34,079 nt of DNA, from contig JAPOYT010000085.1 in the NCBI GenBank assembly GCA_026706445.1, positions 1-34,079 of the forward strand. The letters run 5' to 3'. Positions within the stretch are counted from its first letter, which is position 1. The number at the start of each line of letters is the position of its first letter. The stretch is from Chloroflexota bacterium (GTDB lineage Bacteria; Chloroflexota; Anaerolineae; Aggregatilineales; Phototrophicaceae). The notes under the pieces are model-generated. The model saw nothing but the letters and a program-made list of their open reading frames with translations. It was not told the origin of the DNA and searched no databases. Shown here piece after piece: positions 23,939 to 32,811 of the stretch. A program made the translations under genes and the position numbers.

Positions 23939-25411
23939 TTATGCAATAGCGCTTTTGGAGGCAGTCTCGCGGGAATCGTCCATTGCCAGCTTCGAACTGG
24001 CGACGCAAAGGGCGACGAGCAGCCAGAACCAGGTGATGGATGATTGAAAATCGAGGCGGAAAAAATACAGATCAGCGATGGCGTTGACCAAGCCCGTGAA
24101 TAGCGCCGCGTGAAGGCCAAGATGAATCGCCGCGAATTCGGGATTATCCCTGGCGGGGCGCCAAGCGCGATGACCATAAAGAAATACGCCCGCCATCGCA
24201 ATCAAGAATACGAGAACACCGGTCAAGCCGATCTGACTGGCCATCATCAGGTACATATTGGCGACATTGGCGTAGATGTCAATCTCGGGCGCGCCGGTGA
24301 ATCCCACGCCGAAAAGGGGATAGCGGCCGATGACCTCGAGCGAATCAGACCATTCGCCGATTCGCATCTGCGTCGCCAGGTCGGCGCCTTGAAAGGCTTG
24401 AATGAGCCGTTCGATGTACGCTTGCGTCTGCGGCAAGAGCAGAAAGAGGAGCCCGCTGAGGAAAAGCGCCGGGAGCAGGCGGCGGTATCGCAATAGCGCG
24501 ATAACAAGCAGGCCAGCGCCCAGGGCGAGGAAAGAAGCGCGCGAAAAGGTCAATAGCAGGGCGAGACCGACAAACGCAAAGCTGCCAAGCGTAAGCCAAC
24601 GCCAGGGCAGGACGGGGCGCTTGGCGATGACTTGCGGCACGATTATGATCGCCGCTGTCGCCAGGATGCCGCCCAAGGCGTTGGGGTCAACCCAGGTGCC
24701 GATCGCCCGTTCCGCCAAAGCCGGATTGGCTTCGATGTAGCGAATGACGCCGCCAGCTGGATAACCGATCCGCGACAAGCGAAGGAGGAGCGCCTCGGCC
24801 AAGGTATCGGGCGCGACATATAGCGCGACCGCTAACAGCGCCTGCGCGCCGACCGCCAATATGATGACCAGCGCGAGACGCCGCAGCATGGCTTGATCAC
24901 GCAAGAGATCGGTTAGAACAAAGACCATGCTAATGCTCAATATCGTTTCTGCGAATTGACGAATTATCGCGGATGTTGGGCTGGCGTGGCGCAAGCCGAG
25001 GGCAAAGGCGAAAACGAGCCACATCACATAGAGCGCGGTCAGCGCGTGCGTGGGCGCCAGGCGGAGGCCGCCGCGGCGTCCGGTCATCCATTGGAAGAGG
25101 TATACCAGCAGGAACGCGCCCAAAGCCAGGTCGAGCAAAGTGGGTGTGATGGCGATCTTCACCGGAAAGACGCCAAAGGGCAGCAGCAGCACGACAGCGA
25201 TGATGGCGTAGAGGGCAATGTTCACATCGGTGATGACATACAAGCCCGCGAGCAGACCGACAATAGCGGCGATTGCCAGCCAGGGACCGATCACAGCAAT
25301 TGTGAGACCGATAACCGCGCCGATTACGCCAATGCCAAAGCCGACTGCGAGCGCATAGTAGCGGCTGTCAAGCTGGCTAATCCAGATCTGCAATCCGATG
25401 GACCTGCGCAT
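23939..25411 (-). CDS. O-antigen ligase / polymerase-like membrane protein (WaaL/Wzy family)
   Basis: This 490-residue protein is almost wholly membrane-embedded, with about twelve hydrophobic stretches. The large extramembrane loop lies around residues 320-370, preceded by LLLTFSRASFLALGAGLL, the Wzy_C/WaaL-type motif region. Such proteins ligate or polymerise lipid-linked glycans on the outer side of the membrane. ATG 25411 has GGAG about 8 bases upstream and lies 3 bases after the YfhO-like gene stop, so they are one unit. Ligase cannot be told from polymerase by sequence alone; with two glycosyltransferases and GDP-rhamnose genes upstream it probably finishes a surface polysaccharide. Confidence 0.85.
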   Translation of the reverse strand: MRRSIGLQIWISQLDSRYYALAVGFGIGVIGAVIGLTIAVIGPWLAIAAIVGLLAGLYVITDVNIALYAIIAVVLLLPFGVFPVKIAITPTLLDLALGAFLLVYLFQWMTGRRGGLRLAPTHALTALYVMWLVFAFALGLRHASPTSAIIRQFAETILSISMVFVLTDLLRDQAMLRRLALVIILAVGAQALLAVALYVAPDTLAEALLLRLSRIGYPAGGVIRYIEANPALAERAIGTWVDPNALGGILATAAIIIVPQVIAKRPVLPWRWLTLGSFAFVGLALLLTFSRASFLALGAGLLVIALLRYRRLLPALFLSGLLFLLLPQTQAYIERLIQAFQGADLATQMRIGEWSDSLEVIGRYPLFGVGFTGAPEIDIYANVANMYLMMASQIGLTGVLVFLIAMAGVFLYGHRAWRPARDNPEFAAIHLGLHAALFTGLVNAIADLYFFRLDFQSSITWFWLLVALCVASSKLAMDDSRETASKSAIA

Positions 25412-25414
25412 TAC

Positions 25415-27649
25415 TTATCTCCGCCAAATCTTCAAGATGGCGAATAGCGCCAAGCCAAGCCAGGTTGCCAGGCTGACTAATGCGCCGATGGCGTAAGTTG
25501 GCGGCGCGAAAACGAGGGCGAGCCGGTGCTGCCCAGCGGGGATTTCCACGGCGGACAGCCCGGCATAGGCGCGGATGATCTCGCTGGGTTTGCCGTTCAC
25601 TTGCGCTTCCCATCCAGGATAATGTGGCAGTGACAGGGAGAGAATCGCGTTCGCCGGCGCGTCAATTGCGAGGACAATTTCTTCAGGCGCAAATGACGTT
25701 ACGGCAACGCTTCCGCCGGTGGCAAGGCCGGGCAGGTCCAGTTTCGGCGGCTGATGGATCACGATTTTCTCTCGTTCATGGTAGCGTATATCGCCCATTA
25801 ATTCCAAAGCCCATTTGTCACTGTCGACCACGTCCGCTTCGTAATACAGGCGCGCAAAGGGGCGCGGATCTTCGAGACGATGCAACCATACCGTTCCAAG
25901 CAGGTCGTCGCCAACGGCGATGACACGCGAGGGCACAGAAAGCCTGTCCTTGCCGCTGAAGACGTATTTGACCGCGAATAGCTCCCAAGCAAGCGGATTG
26001 TCGGTGTAGTCAGCGTAGACCAGTATCTCGGGACCATGGAGCCAGAGCGGACTGATGCCGCGCATGTCCATCAGGCCGTAGAGGCTGCCGTAATTATCGC
26101 GCAATCCGCGGAAGCCATCGACGCGAAAAGGCTGCGCTTCGTCGTCATCAAGCGCCGCTTGAACTAGCGCTGGCGGCCTCAGGGAAAGCTGCTCGTGGAA
26201 TGGAATAGAATCGTAGTTGGCGGGATGATCGATATTCGTTGAGAACAGCTCGAAAGCGATCACCGCGATCAATGCGACTTGAGGGGCAAGCCGTCGAGGC
26301 TCACGCAAGAAATAACGCAAGGCGCCATAAGTTGCTACGGCGAACACCGCGCTCCTCGCAGCTATCTCGAACAGGTCTTGCCAGGCGCTTTGGTCTGCGC
26401 TCCAAGCTAGAAACAGGCCGATGGCGATAATCACGAGAATGGCTGAGAAGCGGCGCCAGAAGCCGAGCGCTCGCTTCCGAGGCGCGTGGTTCGACCAGGC
26501 GGCGAATGCGGTGATGCCGAGCGCGGCCGAGATGGCCAGGCTGACGGCGACGAGCATGGCGGCGCGTTCTTGGCCGCGGAAAAAGCGCAAGCCGGGGATC
26601 AGGTTGTAGCTGGCATAATAAAAGGCGCTGTTTTCGCCCAGGCTGTGCAGCAAGGCGACGAGAGCCACAAGCAGCCAGAAGCGGCTTTCCGGCGCGCGGC
26701 CGACGAGCGCGACGGCGACGAAAAAGAGCGCCGGAATGCCGATGTAAAGCGGCGACCATTGGCTAACTGAACCGGGAAAGACGAACTGGGCGATGTCGCG
26801 GAAGGGAAATCCGTTTCCTTTGGCGGCGAAACCAAGTCCTTCTCGCGTAGTCTGCGATAGATATTCGATGCCGGGGAATAAGGTTACGGCAGTTGCGCCA
26901 ATCGCAATAAGCCCTAACAGCGCCAGCGCGGCGACAACAGCTATCCAGCCCACGCGCGCAGCGTGACAGCGATAAGCCAGATAGGCCGCCGCCAGGTAGG
27001 ATGCGAACCAACTCGTCTGCGGATGACCGGCAAGCCAGGACAGACCCAATGCGAAGCCGGCCAGCGCGATGAAGCCCGGCGCTAGTTTACGCCCGCGTGT
27101 GCCCTCGAGGATGCCCAGAAGCGAGAGCGGAAGCCAGGCCGCCGCCTCCAGCACCGCCAACTGCAGCGGCGGATAGCCGGTTGTATAGCCGCCGTAACCG
27201 ATGATCACCGCAGCCGTCAGCGCCGCCAAGTGACTCAACTCGCTTCGTAGCGTCAGACGCCGGACGAAGGCATACATGAGCAGGGTGTAGAGCAGCACAT
27301 GAGCGGTCATTTCCATTTGCAAGGAATTGTAGGTCCAGCCGCCGCCCAGCGCGCTGAGCGCGACGGTAATCCAGCGTGGGGGATAAAAGACGGCCGCCTG
27401 CGTGTCGGCGATAAAGGGCAAACCGCCATTGTTGTAGGGATTCCATAAGGGGATCTCGCCTTGCGACAGCCGCTCGTATTGATAAGCGCCAAACGCGAAG
27501 AATTGGCCCGAGAAATCGCCTTTGGTTAATGAAGCTTGGTCGGCCGCGATCGGCGTGAAGAGCCGCCAAAAGAAGAGCAGCCACAGAATGACGAGCGCTG
27601 CTATGGCGCCGATATCCTTGTTTTGAGCCAGTCGATAGAGTCGCGTCAA
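25415..27649 (-). CDS. YfhO-like multi-pass membrane protein (GT-C type)
   Basis: This 744-residue protein has about twelve membrane segments, then a soluble C-terminal portion (about 480-715) and a final membrane helix (720-740). The early loop GEIPLWNPYNNGGLPFIADT (63-82) with its aspartate and the later FFRGQERAAMLVAVSLAISA are typical of YfhO/GT-C proteins, which move sugars from lipid carriers to lipids or teichoic acids (YfhO of Bacillus is involved in lipoteichoic acid glycosylation). The beta-rich C-terminus ends with PHYPGWEAQVNGK, a family mark. It starts with TTG at 27649 since no ATG is in frame before a stop. It follows the GT4 gene by 12 bases. Confidence 0.85.
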   Translation of the reverse strand: MTRLYRLAQNKDIGAIAALVILWLLFFWRLFTPIAADQASLTKGDFSGQFFAFGAYQYERLSQGEIPLWNPYNNGGLPFIADTQAAVFYPPRWITVALSALGGGWTYNSLQMEMTAHVLLYTLLMYAFVRRLTLRSELSHLAALTAAVIIGYGGYTTGYPPLQLAVLEAAAWLPLSLLGILEGTRGRKLAPGFIALAGFALGLSWLAGHPQTSWFASYLAAAYLAYRCHAARVGWIAVVAALALLGLIAIGATAVTLFPGIEYLSQTTREGLGFAAKGNGFPFRDIAQFVFPGSVSQWSPLYIGIPALFFVAVALVGRAPESRFWLLVALVALLHSLGENSAFYYASYNLIPGLRFFRGQERAAMLVAVSLAISAALGITAFAAWSNHAPRKRALGFWRRFSAILVIIAIGLFLAWSADQSAWQDLFEIAARSAVFAVATYGALRYFLREPRRLAPQVALIAVIAFELFSTNIDHPANYDSIPFHEQLSLRPPALVQAALDDDEAQPFRVDGFRGLRDNYGSLYGLMDMRGISPLWLHGPEILVYADYTDNPLAWELFAVKYVFSGKDRLSVPSRVIAVGDDLLGTVWLHRLEDPRPFARLYYEADVVDSDKWALELMGDIRYHEREKIVIHQPPKLDLPGLATGGSVAVTSFAPEEIVLAIDAPANAILSLSLPHYPGWEAQVNGKPSEIIRAYAGLSAVEIPAGQHRLALVFAPPTYAIGALVSLATWLGLALFAILKIWRR

Positions 27650-27661
27650 CGGTTTGCCCCA

Positions 27662-28786
27662 TCAAATGAAAGTTTGGAAGAAAGCGATTGTCTCACGCGC
27701 GATTTGATCCCAGTCAAAATACGCGCTCAACGCAGCGGCGCCCGTCCGCAGCCGATCCAATTGCGGGCGATCGCGCATCAATGCCAGGATTGCCTCTTGC
27801 AGCGCGGCGGCTGAACGCGGAGGTACCAGCCACATGTTTTCCCCGTGGACAAAAGCGCCAATTGGCGCGCTTGGTTCTGTCGTAAGGATGGCGCAGCGGC
27901 AATGGATCGCCGCGATCAAGCTGCTGCGGCGATAAGAGGCGCCGTCGGTGAAGGGCAACACCATCAGATCGACCGCGCCGAAGCAAGCGGCCACTTCCTC
28001 GTCGGGCAAATAGCCAGTTCTTGTGACCGCGTCCTTTAGACCATGGCGCATTATGCGGTCGTCCAAAGCCGCCAGATAGTCATCGTCTTCTCTCGTATCG
28101 ACTGAGTTGCGCCACCCGCCTATGAAGACCAGCCGCAGATCATGCCCGTCAGCGCGCAGACGAGCCATTGCTCCCAGCAAGTAGTCGATCCCTTTGATCG
28201 CCTTGACGAATCCGAAGTGGCCCAGGACAAAGGACTCGGCATCGCGTTGCGCTCGCCATCGCGTTGCGGGGATGTTGTCGTCGCCGCCGTTCAAATGGCG
28301 GATACTGCTTCCGATCGGAATAATGCAGCGATTGGGCAGATCCCGCAGCCGCAGATCATCCTCTTGATTCGTCGTTATGACGCCGGCTGATGAACGCGCG
28401 AGCCGCATAACGATCCAGTCGCGGAGGGCGCCGGCCTTGGGGAAGAGATAAGGATGGCGCAAATCGTGAAAGGTAGTAATAAGGGGTACGTCGATAAGGC
28501 CGGGCAGGAAATGAATAAAGGGCGACATGTCGTAGGCAGCCGTTTGATACTGCAGGTTGACGATGGAAATGCCAAGACGCTGGACCCAGCGCCGTATCGC
28601 TGGCAGGCATCCGAGTCCCCATCCGTTGACGGCGCCGACATTCAGGTTGGCGCTGTAAGATCCGGGCCGGCTTAGGATATGGACATCATGCCCAGCTGCG
28701 CGGATCTGTTCCGCCAAGCCCCGTGAAAAGTCACCAACGCCGCCGGGCATAGGGGGAAACTCGCCTGTAATGATTCCTATCTTCAT
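27662..28786 (-). CDS. Glycosyltransferase family 4
   Basis: This 374-residue GT-B enzyme has the N-terminal GEFPPMPGGVGDFSRGLAEQ, the standard opening of retaining GT4 sugar transferases. The C-terminal donor domain includes SFVLGHFGFVKAIKGIDYLL, then GYLPDEEVAACFGAVDLMVL and PFTDGASYRRSSLIAAIHCR; the family Glu positions are near the last segment. The ATG overlaps the stop codon of the GT2 gene (ATGA), so they are translationally coupled. It probably adds a mannose- or rhamnose-type sugar to the surface polysaccharide; the donor is not determinable. Confidence 0.9.
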   Translation of the reverse strand: MKIGIITGEFPPMPGGVGDFSRGLAEQIRAAGHDVHILSRPGSYSANLNVGAVNGWGLGCLPAIRRWVQRLGISIVNLQYQTAAYDMSPFIHFLPGLIDVPLITTFHDLRHPYLFPKAGALRDWIVMRLARSSAGVITTNQEDDLRLRDLPNRCIIPIGSSIRHLNGGDDNIPATRWRAQRDAESFVLGHFGFVKAIKGIDYLLGAMARLRADGHDLRLVFIGGWRNSVDTREDDDYLAALDDRIMRHGLKDAVTRTGYLPDEEVAACFGAVDLMVLPFTDGASYRRSSLIAAIHCRCAILTTEPSAPIGAFVHGENMWLVPPRSAAALQEAILALMRDRPQLDRLRTGAAALSAYFDWDQIARETIAFFQTFI

Positions 28787-29763
28787 ACTTGGGCTTTCAG
28801 ACCATTGCGGAGCACCTGCCAGTAGATGCGGATGCGCCGCGCGCGGAGATCGCGTTTGTGGCCCAGCGCGCCCTTAACGCTCTCCAGACAGAGTTGCCAA
28901 CTGAACTGAAGCAGCAGTATGGCGCGCAGAATGAGGTAGTGTCCGTAACCGTGATGCTTGCGAAAATAGCGCAGTTTACTGGACTGAAAGTGAATCTGCT
29001 TTAATGCCCCCGCTTGCTCACTGCTTTTGCCGCCATGATGCGTAATGTAGGCGCCTCCGTGGTAGGTGACACCCCAACCGGCGGACTTGGCGCGCCGGCA
29101 ATAGTCGAGCTCTTCCGAATACATGGTGAAGCCCTCGTCGAGCCCGCCGATTCCATCGTAGACCTCGCGCCGCAGCAGCAGCGCAGATCCCTGCACCCAA
29201 TCGGCCTGGAGGATATCATCGTCCCGTGTGTCCAGCATGCGATACGTCCGCTCTACAGCAGCGGGCGCCCAAGCGGAAAGCCAGGTGCTTTCAAAGATGC
29301 CGGTCAGCAGCGTGGGGAAGCGGCGGCGCGTTGACTGATGGCTGTCGTCGCTGTTGAGCGTATGCGGACCGAGGATGCCAGTGCGCGGATGCCTATTCAT
29401 GTAATCAAGCATTGTTGCGAGCGCATCGGGGCTGACTTCCGTATCAGGATTGAGCAACAACAGGTAAGCGCCTCGCGCCTGCGCTAAGCCGATATTGTTT
29501 CCACGCGTGAAGCCGACATTTTCCTTTTGAGGCAGCAACACAACTGTCGAGTGACGCTCGCGTACAAGCTCGGCGCTGCCATCTTCGCTCGCCGAATCCA
29601 CCACGATGATTTCAAAGCTGAATTCGTCTTGGCTTCCGGGGCGGGTCGCGCGCCGTGTCTTATGCAAGCTGGCCAGGCATCTGTCCAGCAATTCACCCAC
29701 ATTCCAACTGACAATGATGATGGAGAGGTCAAGCAAACTGCCGTCCCCATAGCTTCTTAACAT
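28783..29763 (-). CDS. Glycosyltransferase family 2, rhamnosyltransferase-like (WbbL type)
   Basis: This 326-residue GT-A enzyme has LDLSIIIVSWNVGELLDRC at the start of the fold, VVDSASEDGSAELV as the nucleotide-binding loop, NVGFTRGNNIGLAQARG and LLLLNPDTEV with the DxD-like NPDT, and FTMYSEELDYCRRAKSAGW with the catalytic-type ED. These match WbbL-like rhamnosyltransferases. The ATG at 29763 is preferred; the frame also runs 16 codons upstream to a GTG, but that part is encoded by a short tandem repeat. No clear ribosome site is seen. With rmd and gmd upstream in the run, a D-rhamnosyl donor is plausible. Confidence 0.88.
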   Translation of the reverse strand: MLRSYGDGSLLDLSIIIVSWNVGELLDRCLASLHKTRRATRPGSQDEFSFEIIVVDSASEDGSAELVRERHSTVVLLPQKENVGFTRGNNIGLAQARGAYLLLLNPDTEVSPDALATMLDYMNRHPRTGILGPHTLNSDDSHQSTRRRFPTLLTGIFESTWLSAWAPAAVERTYRMLDTRDDDILQADWVQGSALLLRREVYDGIGGLDEGFTMYSEELDYCRRAKSAGWGVTYHGGAYITHHGGKSSEQAGALKQIHFQSSKLRYFRKHHGYGHYLILRAILLLQFSWQLCLESVKGALGHKRDLRARRIRIYWQVLRNGLKAQV

Positions 29764-29791
29764 CAGGCAGTTTAACAGCGTTGACGGGGCT

Positions 29792-29839
29792 GTGTCACCG
29801 GTCAGTGTCACCGGTCAGTGTCTACGCGACCTACGCGAC
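29792..29839. repeat. Short tandem repeats between tatD and the GT2 gene
   Basis: GTGTCACCGGTCA occurs twice in tandem (29792-29804, 29805-29817), then GTGTCTACGC starts at 29818, and CTACGCGAC is doubled (29822-29830, 29831-29839). The GTGTCTACGC word also occurs in repeat copy C at 3545. The block spans the region just upstream of the GT2 coding start. Confidence 0.7.
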
Positions 29840-29876
29840 CCTTGCCGCTTTCGAGAGCGCATGTCGCTGAAATGGA

Positions 29877-30670
29877 TCAACCGCCGTGCCAGGAGAATAG
29901 CCTTTCGGCGTTGCAAGTCGTCTGCCGCGCCATTTCCGCCGGGGTCACACAATGCAGCTCAGCCAGCTTCTGGTTGATATAGTGAAGATAAGCCGGTTCG
30001 TTGCGTTTGCCGCGCCGCTGTTGGGGCGCCAGGAAGGGACCATCGGTCTCGATAAGGATGCGATTGATTGGCGAACGTCGGGCAATTTCGCGTAGTTCAT
30101 CCGCCTTCTTGTAGGTTACCGGTCCAGTGAAGCCGAGGCAGAATCCCAGCGCAAGCGCCCGCTCGGCGATTTCGCCGGATGCGGAAAACGAATGCAATAC
30201 ACCAAGGCGTCCATGCAGGCTCGCCGCCGCGCCAGGCGCCCAGTTTTCCAGCATCGCCATCAGATCATCGCTCGCCTCACGGTTATGGATAATCACGGGC
30301 AGCTCAAGCTCAGAAGCTAGCCTTAGCTGTGATTCAAAGGCGCGCCATTGCGTGGGCTTCGGACTCTTGTCCCAGTGGTAGTCGAGGCCGATTTCGCCGA
30401 TCGCTACCACTTTGGCATTGCTCGCAAGCTGGCGCAAGGGCTTGAGAGTCGAATCGGCGAATCCGCCGCTGCAATTGGGATGAATGCCAACTGAGGCGAA
30501 AATGTCTTCATAAGAAGCGGCCAGCTTGAGCGCCTGCCGGCAACTGTCCAAATCGATCGCCGGGACAATTATGCGAACAATGTCGGCGGCGCGGGCGCGC
30601 TGCAGCGCCTGCGCGCGATCAGAGTCATAGTTGCGAAAGTTAAGATGGCAGTGCGTATCGACCAGCTCCA

Positions 30671-30671
<1 letters not shown>
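29877..30671 (-). CDS. tatD: TatD-family metal-dependent nuclease
   Basis: This 264-residue TIM-barrel metal hydrolase has the metal-ligand motif DTHCHLNF with His7 and His9, GEIGLDYHW with its Glu, then PVIIHNREA, LHSFSASG, and the late LIETDGPFLAPQQRRGKRNEP with its Asp. TatD enzymes are 3'-5' exonucleases or deoxyribonucleases acting on damaged DNA, or related hydrolases. The start ATG overlaps the gmd stop codon by one base (TAATG). Lying inside a polysaccharide operon, it is probably a hitch-hiking housekeeping gene. Confidence 0.92.
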
Positions 30672-31663
<992 letters not shown>

Positions 31664-32617
31664 TCAATGCTTGTTCAGGCGCTGACGCCAGTCCGCCAAC
31701 ACATCTTGCAGCGTCTGTTCAAAGGTTAGCGCGGGCTGCCAGCCCGTATGGCGGTGGAGCTTGCTGGAATCGCCGCGTATTTCCGGCACATCAACTGGAC
31801 GCAGGCGGGCGCGGTCGACGCGAATTTCAATTTTTGTCTCGGTCAATCCAAGCAACGCATCGAGCAGATGACGAATGCTGTGCGCCACGCCGGACGCGAT
31901 GTTGTAGGCTTCGCCTGGCTTTCCCTTCTCCACGATTATGTGGTAGGCGCGGACGATATCGCGGACATCAGTAAAGTCGCGCTTGGACTCAAGGTTGCCG
32001 ACATATATAACCGCCTCAGTTTGACCTTGCTCAATGGACGCAATCTGTCGGGCCATGGCTGGCGCCACAAATCGCTCGTTTTGGCCGGGACCGATATGAT
32101 TAAAGGGACGGGCGCGCATTATTGGAAGGTTGTGGCTTAGAAAGTATTGCATGCCTAACATATCCTGCGCGACTTTGCTGACGCTATAGGGATTGGTCGG
32201 GCGGATCGCCGTGTCTTCGTTCAGCGGAAGCTGTTCCGGTTCGCTGGCGCCATAGATTTCAGCGGAACTGACGATCAAAATTCTTGGACGAATATCGAGT
32301 TCAAGGCATGCTTGTATAAGGTTGAGCTGGGCGCGGATATTGTTTTCCAGAGTCTCCCAGGGGTCTTCAAAAGAACGCGGCACGAATGCCTGAGCAGCCA
32401 AATGATATATGGCGTCGGGACGGCAATTGGCCAGCAGTTGGCGAACGTTGCTGTAGTCCTTAAGGTCTATCCGATAAACGTCGTTCACCGACTCGTGGAC
32501 GGTTTCGCCAGACATTAACGTGGCGCCAGTCAGGCGCGCGCGCGGCTGCGCGCTGCCGATGTGCGCCGACAAATGGCGGCCGACAAAGCCGCCCGCGCCT
32601 GTGATCAGAATGCGCAA
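31664..32617 (-). CDS. rmd: GDP-6-deoxy-D-lyxo-4-hexulose reductase (GDP-D-rhamnose synthase)
   Basis: This 317-residue SDR enzyme has GAGGFVGRHL at 7-16, SSAEIYG (116-122) and YSVSK (Tyr143, Lys147). RARPFNHIGPGQNERFVAP is the characteristic Rmd segment, and GNLESKRDFTDVRDIVRAY follows. The product is GDP-D-rhamnose, using the Gmd product. The start is TTG at 32617, with AAGGGG about 8 bases upstream. It is the first gene of the operon, about 110 bases after a good promoter. A plain GDP-mannose or dTDP-sugar epimerase/reductase is less likely because gmd follows directly. Confidence 0.88.
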   Translation of the reverse strand: MRILITGAGGFVGRHLSAHIGSAQPRARLTGATLMSGETVHESVNDVYRIDLKDYSNVRQLLANCRPDAIYHLAAQAFVPRSFEDPWETLENNIRAQLNLIQACLELDIRPRILIVSSAEIYGASEPEQLPLNEDTAIRPTNPYSVSKVAQDMLGMQYFLSHNLPIMRARPFNHIGPGQNERFVAPAMARQIASIEQGQTEAVIYVGNLESKRDFTDVRDIVRAYHIIVEKGKPGEAYNIASGVAHSIRHLLDALLGLTETKIEIRVDRARLRPVDVPEIRGDSSKLHRHTGWQPALTFEQTLQDVLADWRQRLNKH

Positions 32618-32733
32618 CGCAGGCGCCCCTTCGAGGTGGCAGATTGTGATATAGCTGCCCGAAAACGGAATGTGCGATCGGCGATCATAGCGCTCAGTAT
32701 TCGTCCAGACTGCGCGAGCATGTTGACCGCAGT

Positions 32734-32762
32734 ATTATAGACTATCGGATTTGCCTTGCCAG
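32734..32762 (-). promoter_or_regulatory. Predicted promoter of the rmd-gmd polysaccharide operon
   Basis: On the minus strand, CTGGCA (32757-32762) and a perfect TATAAT (32734-32739) are separated by exactly 17 bases. It leaves a leader of about 110 bases before the TTG start of rmd. Confidence 0.55.
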
Positions 32763-32811
32763 ACCAAAGCGAGCCTAATGCTGAAGACGGCGAAGGGCCG
32801 CGCGGCGTCCC

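Noticed and set aside
23524-24201. Longer S6 reading frame beginning about 120 codons upstream
   Set aside because: The added N-terminus overlaps the O-antigen ligase 3' end and is not S6-like; the ATG at 23838 has a good ribosome site.
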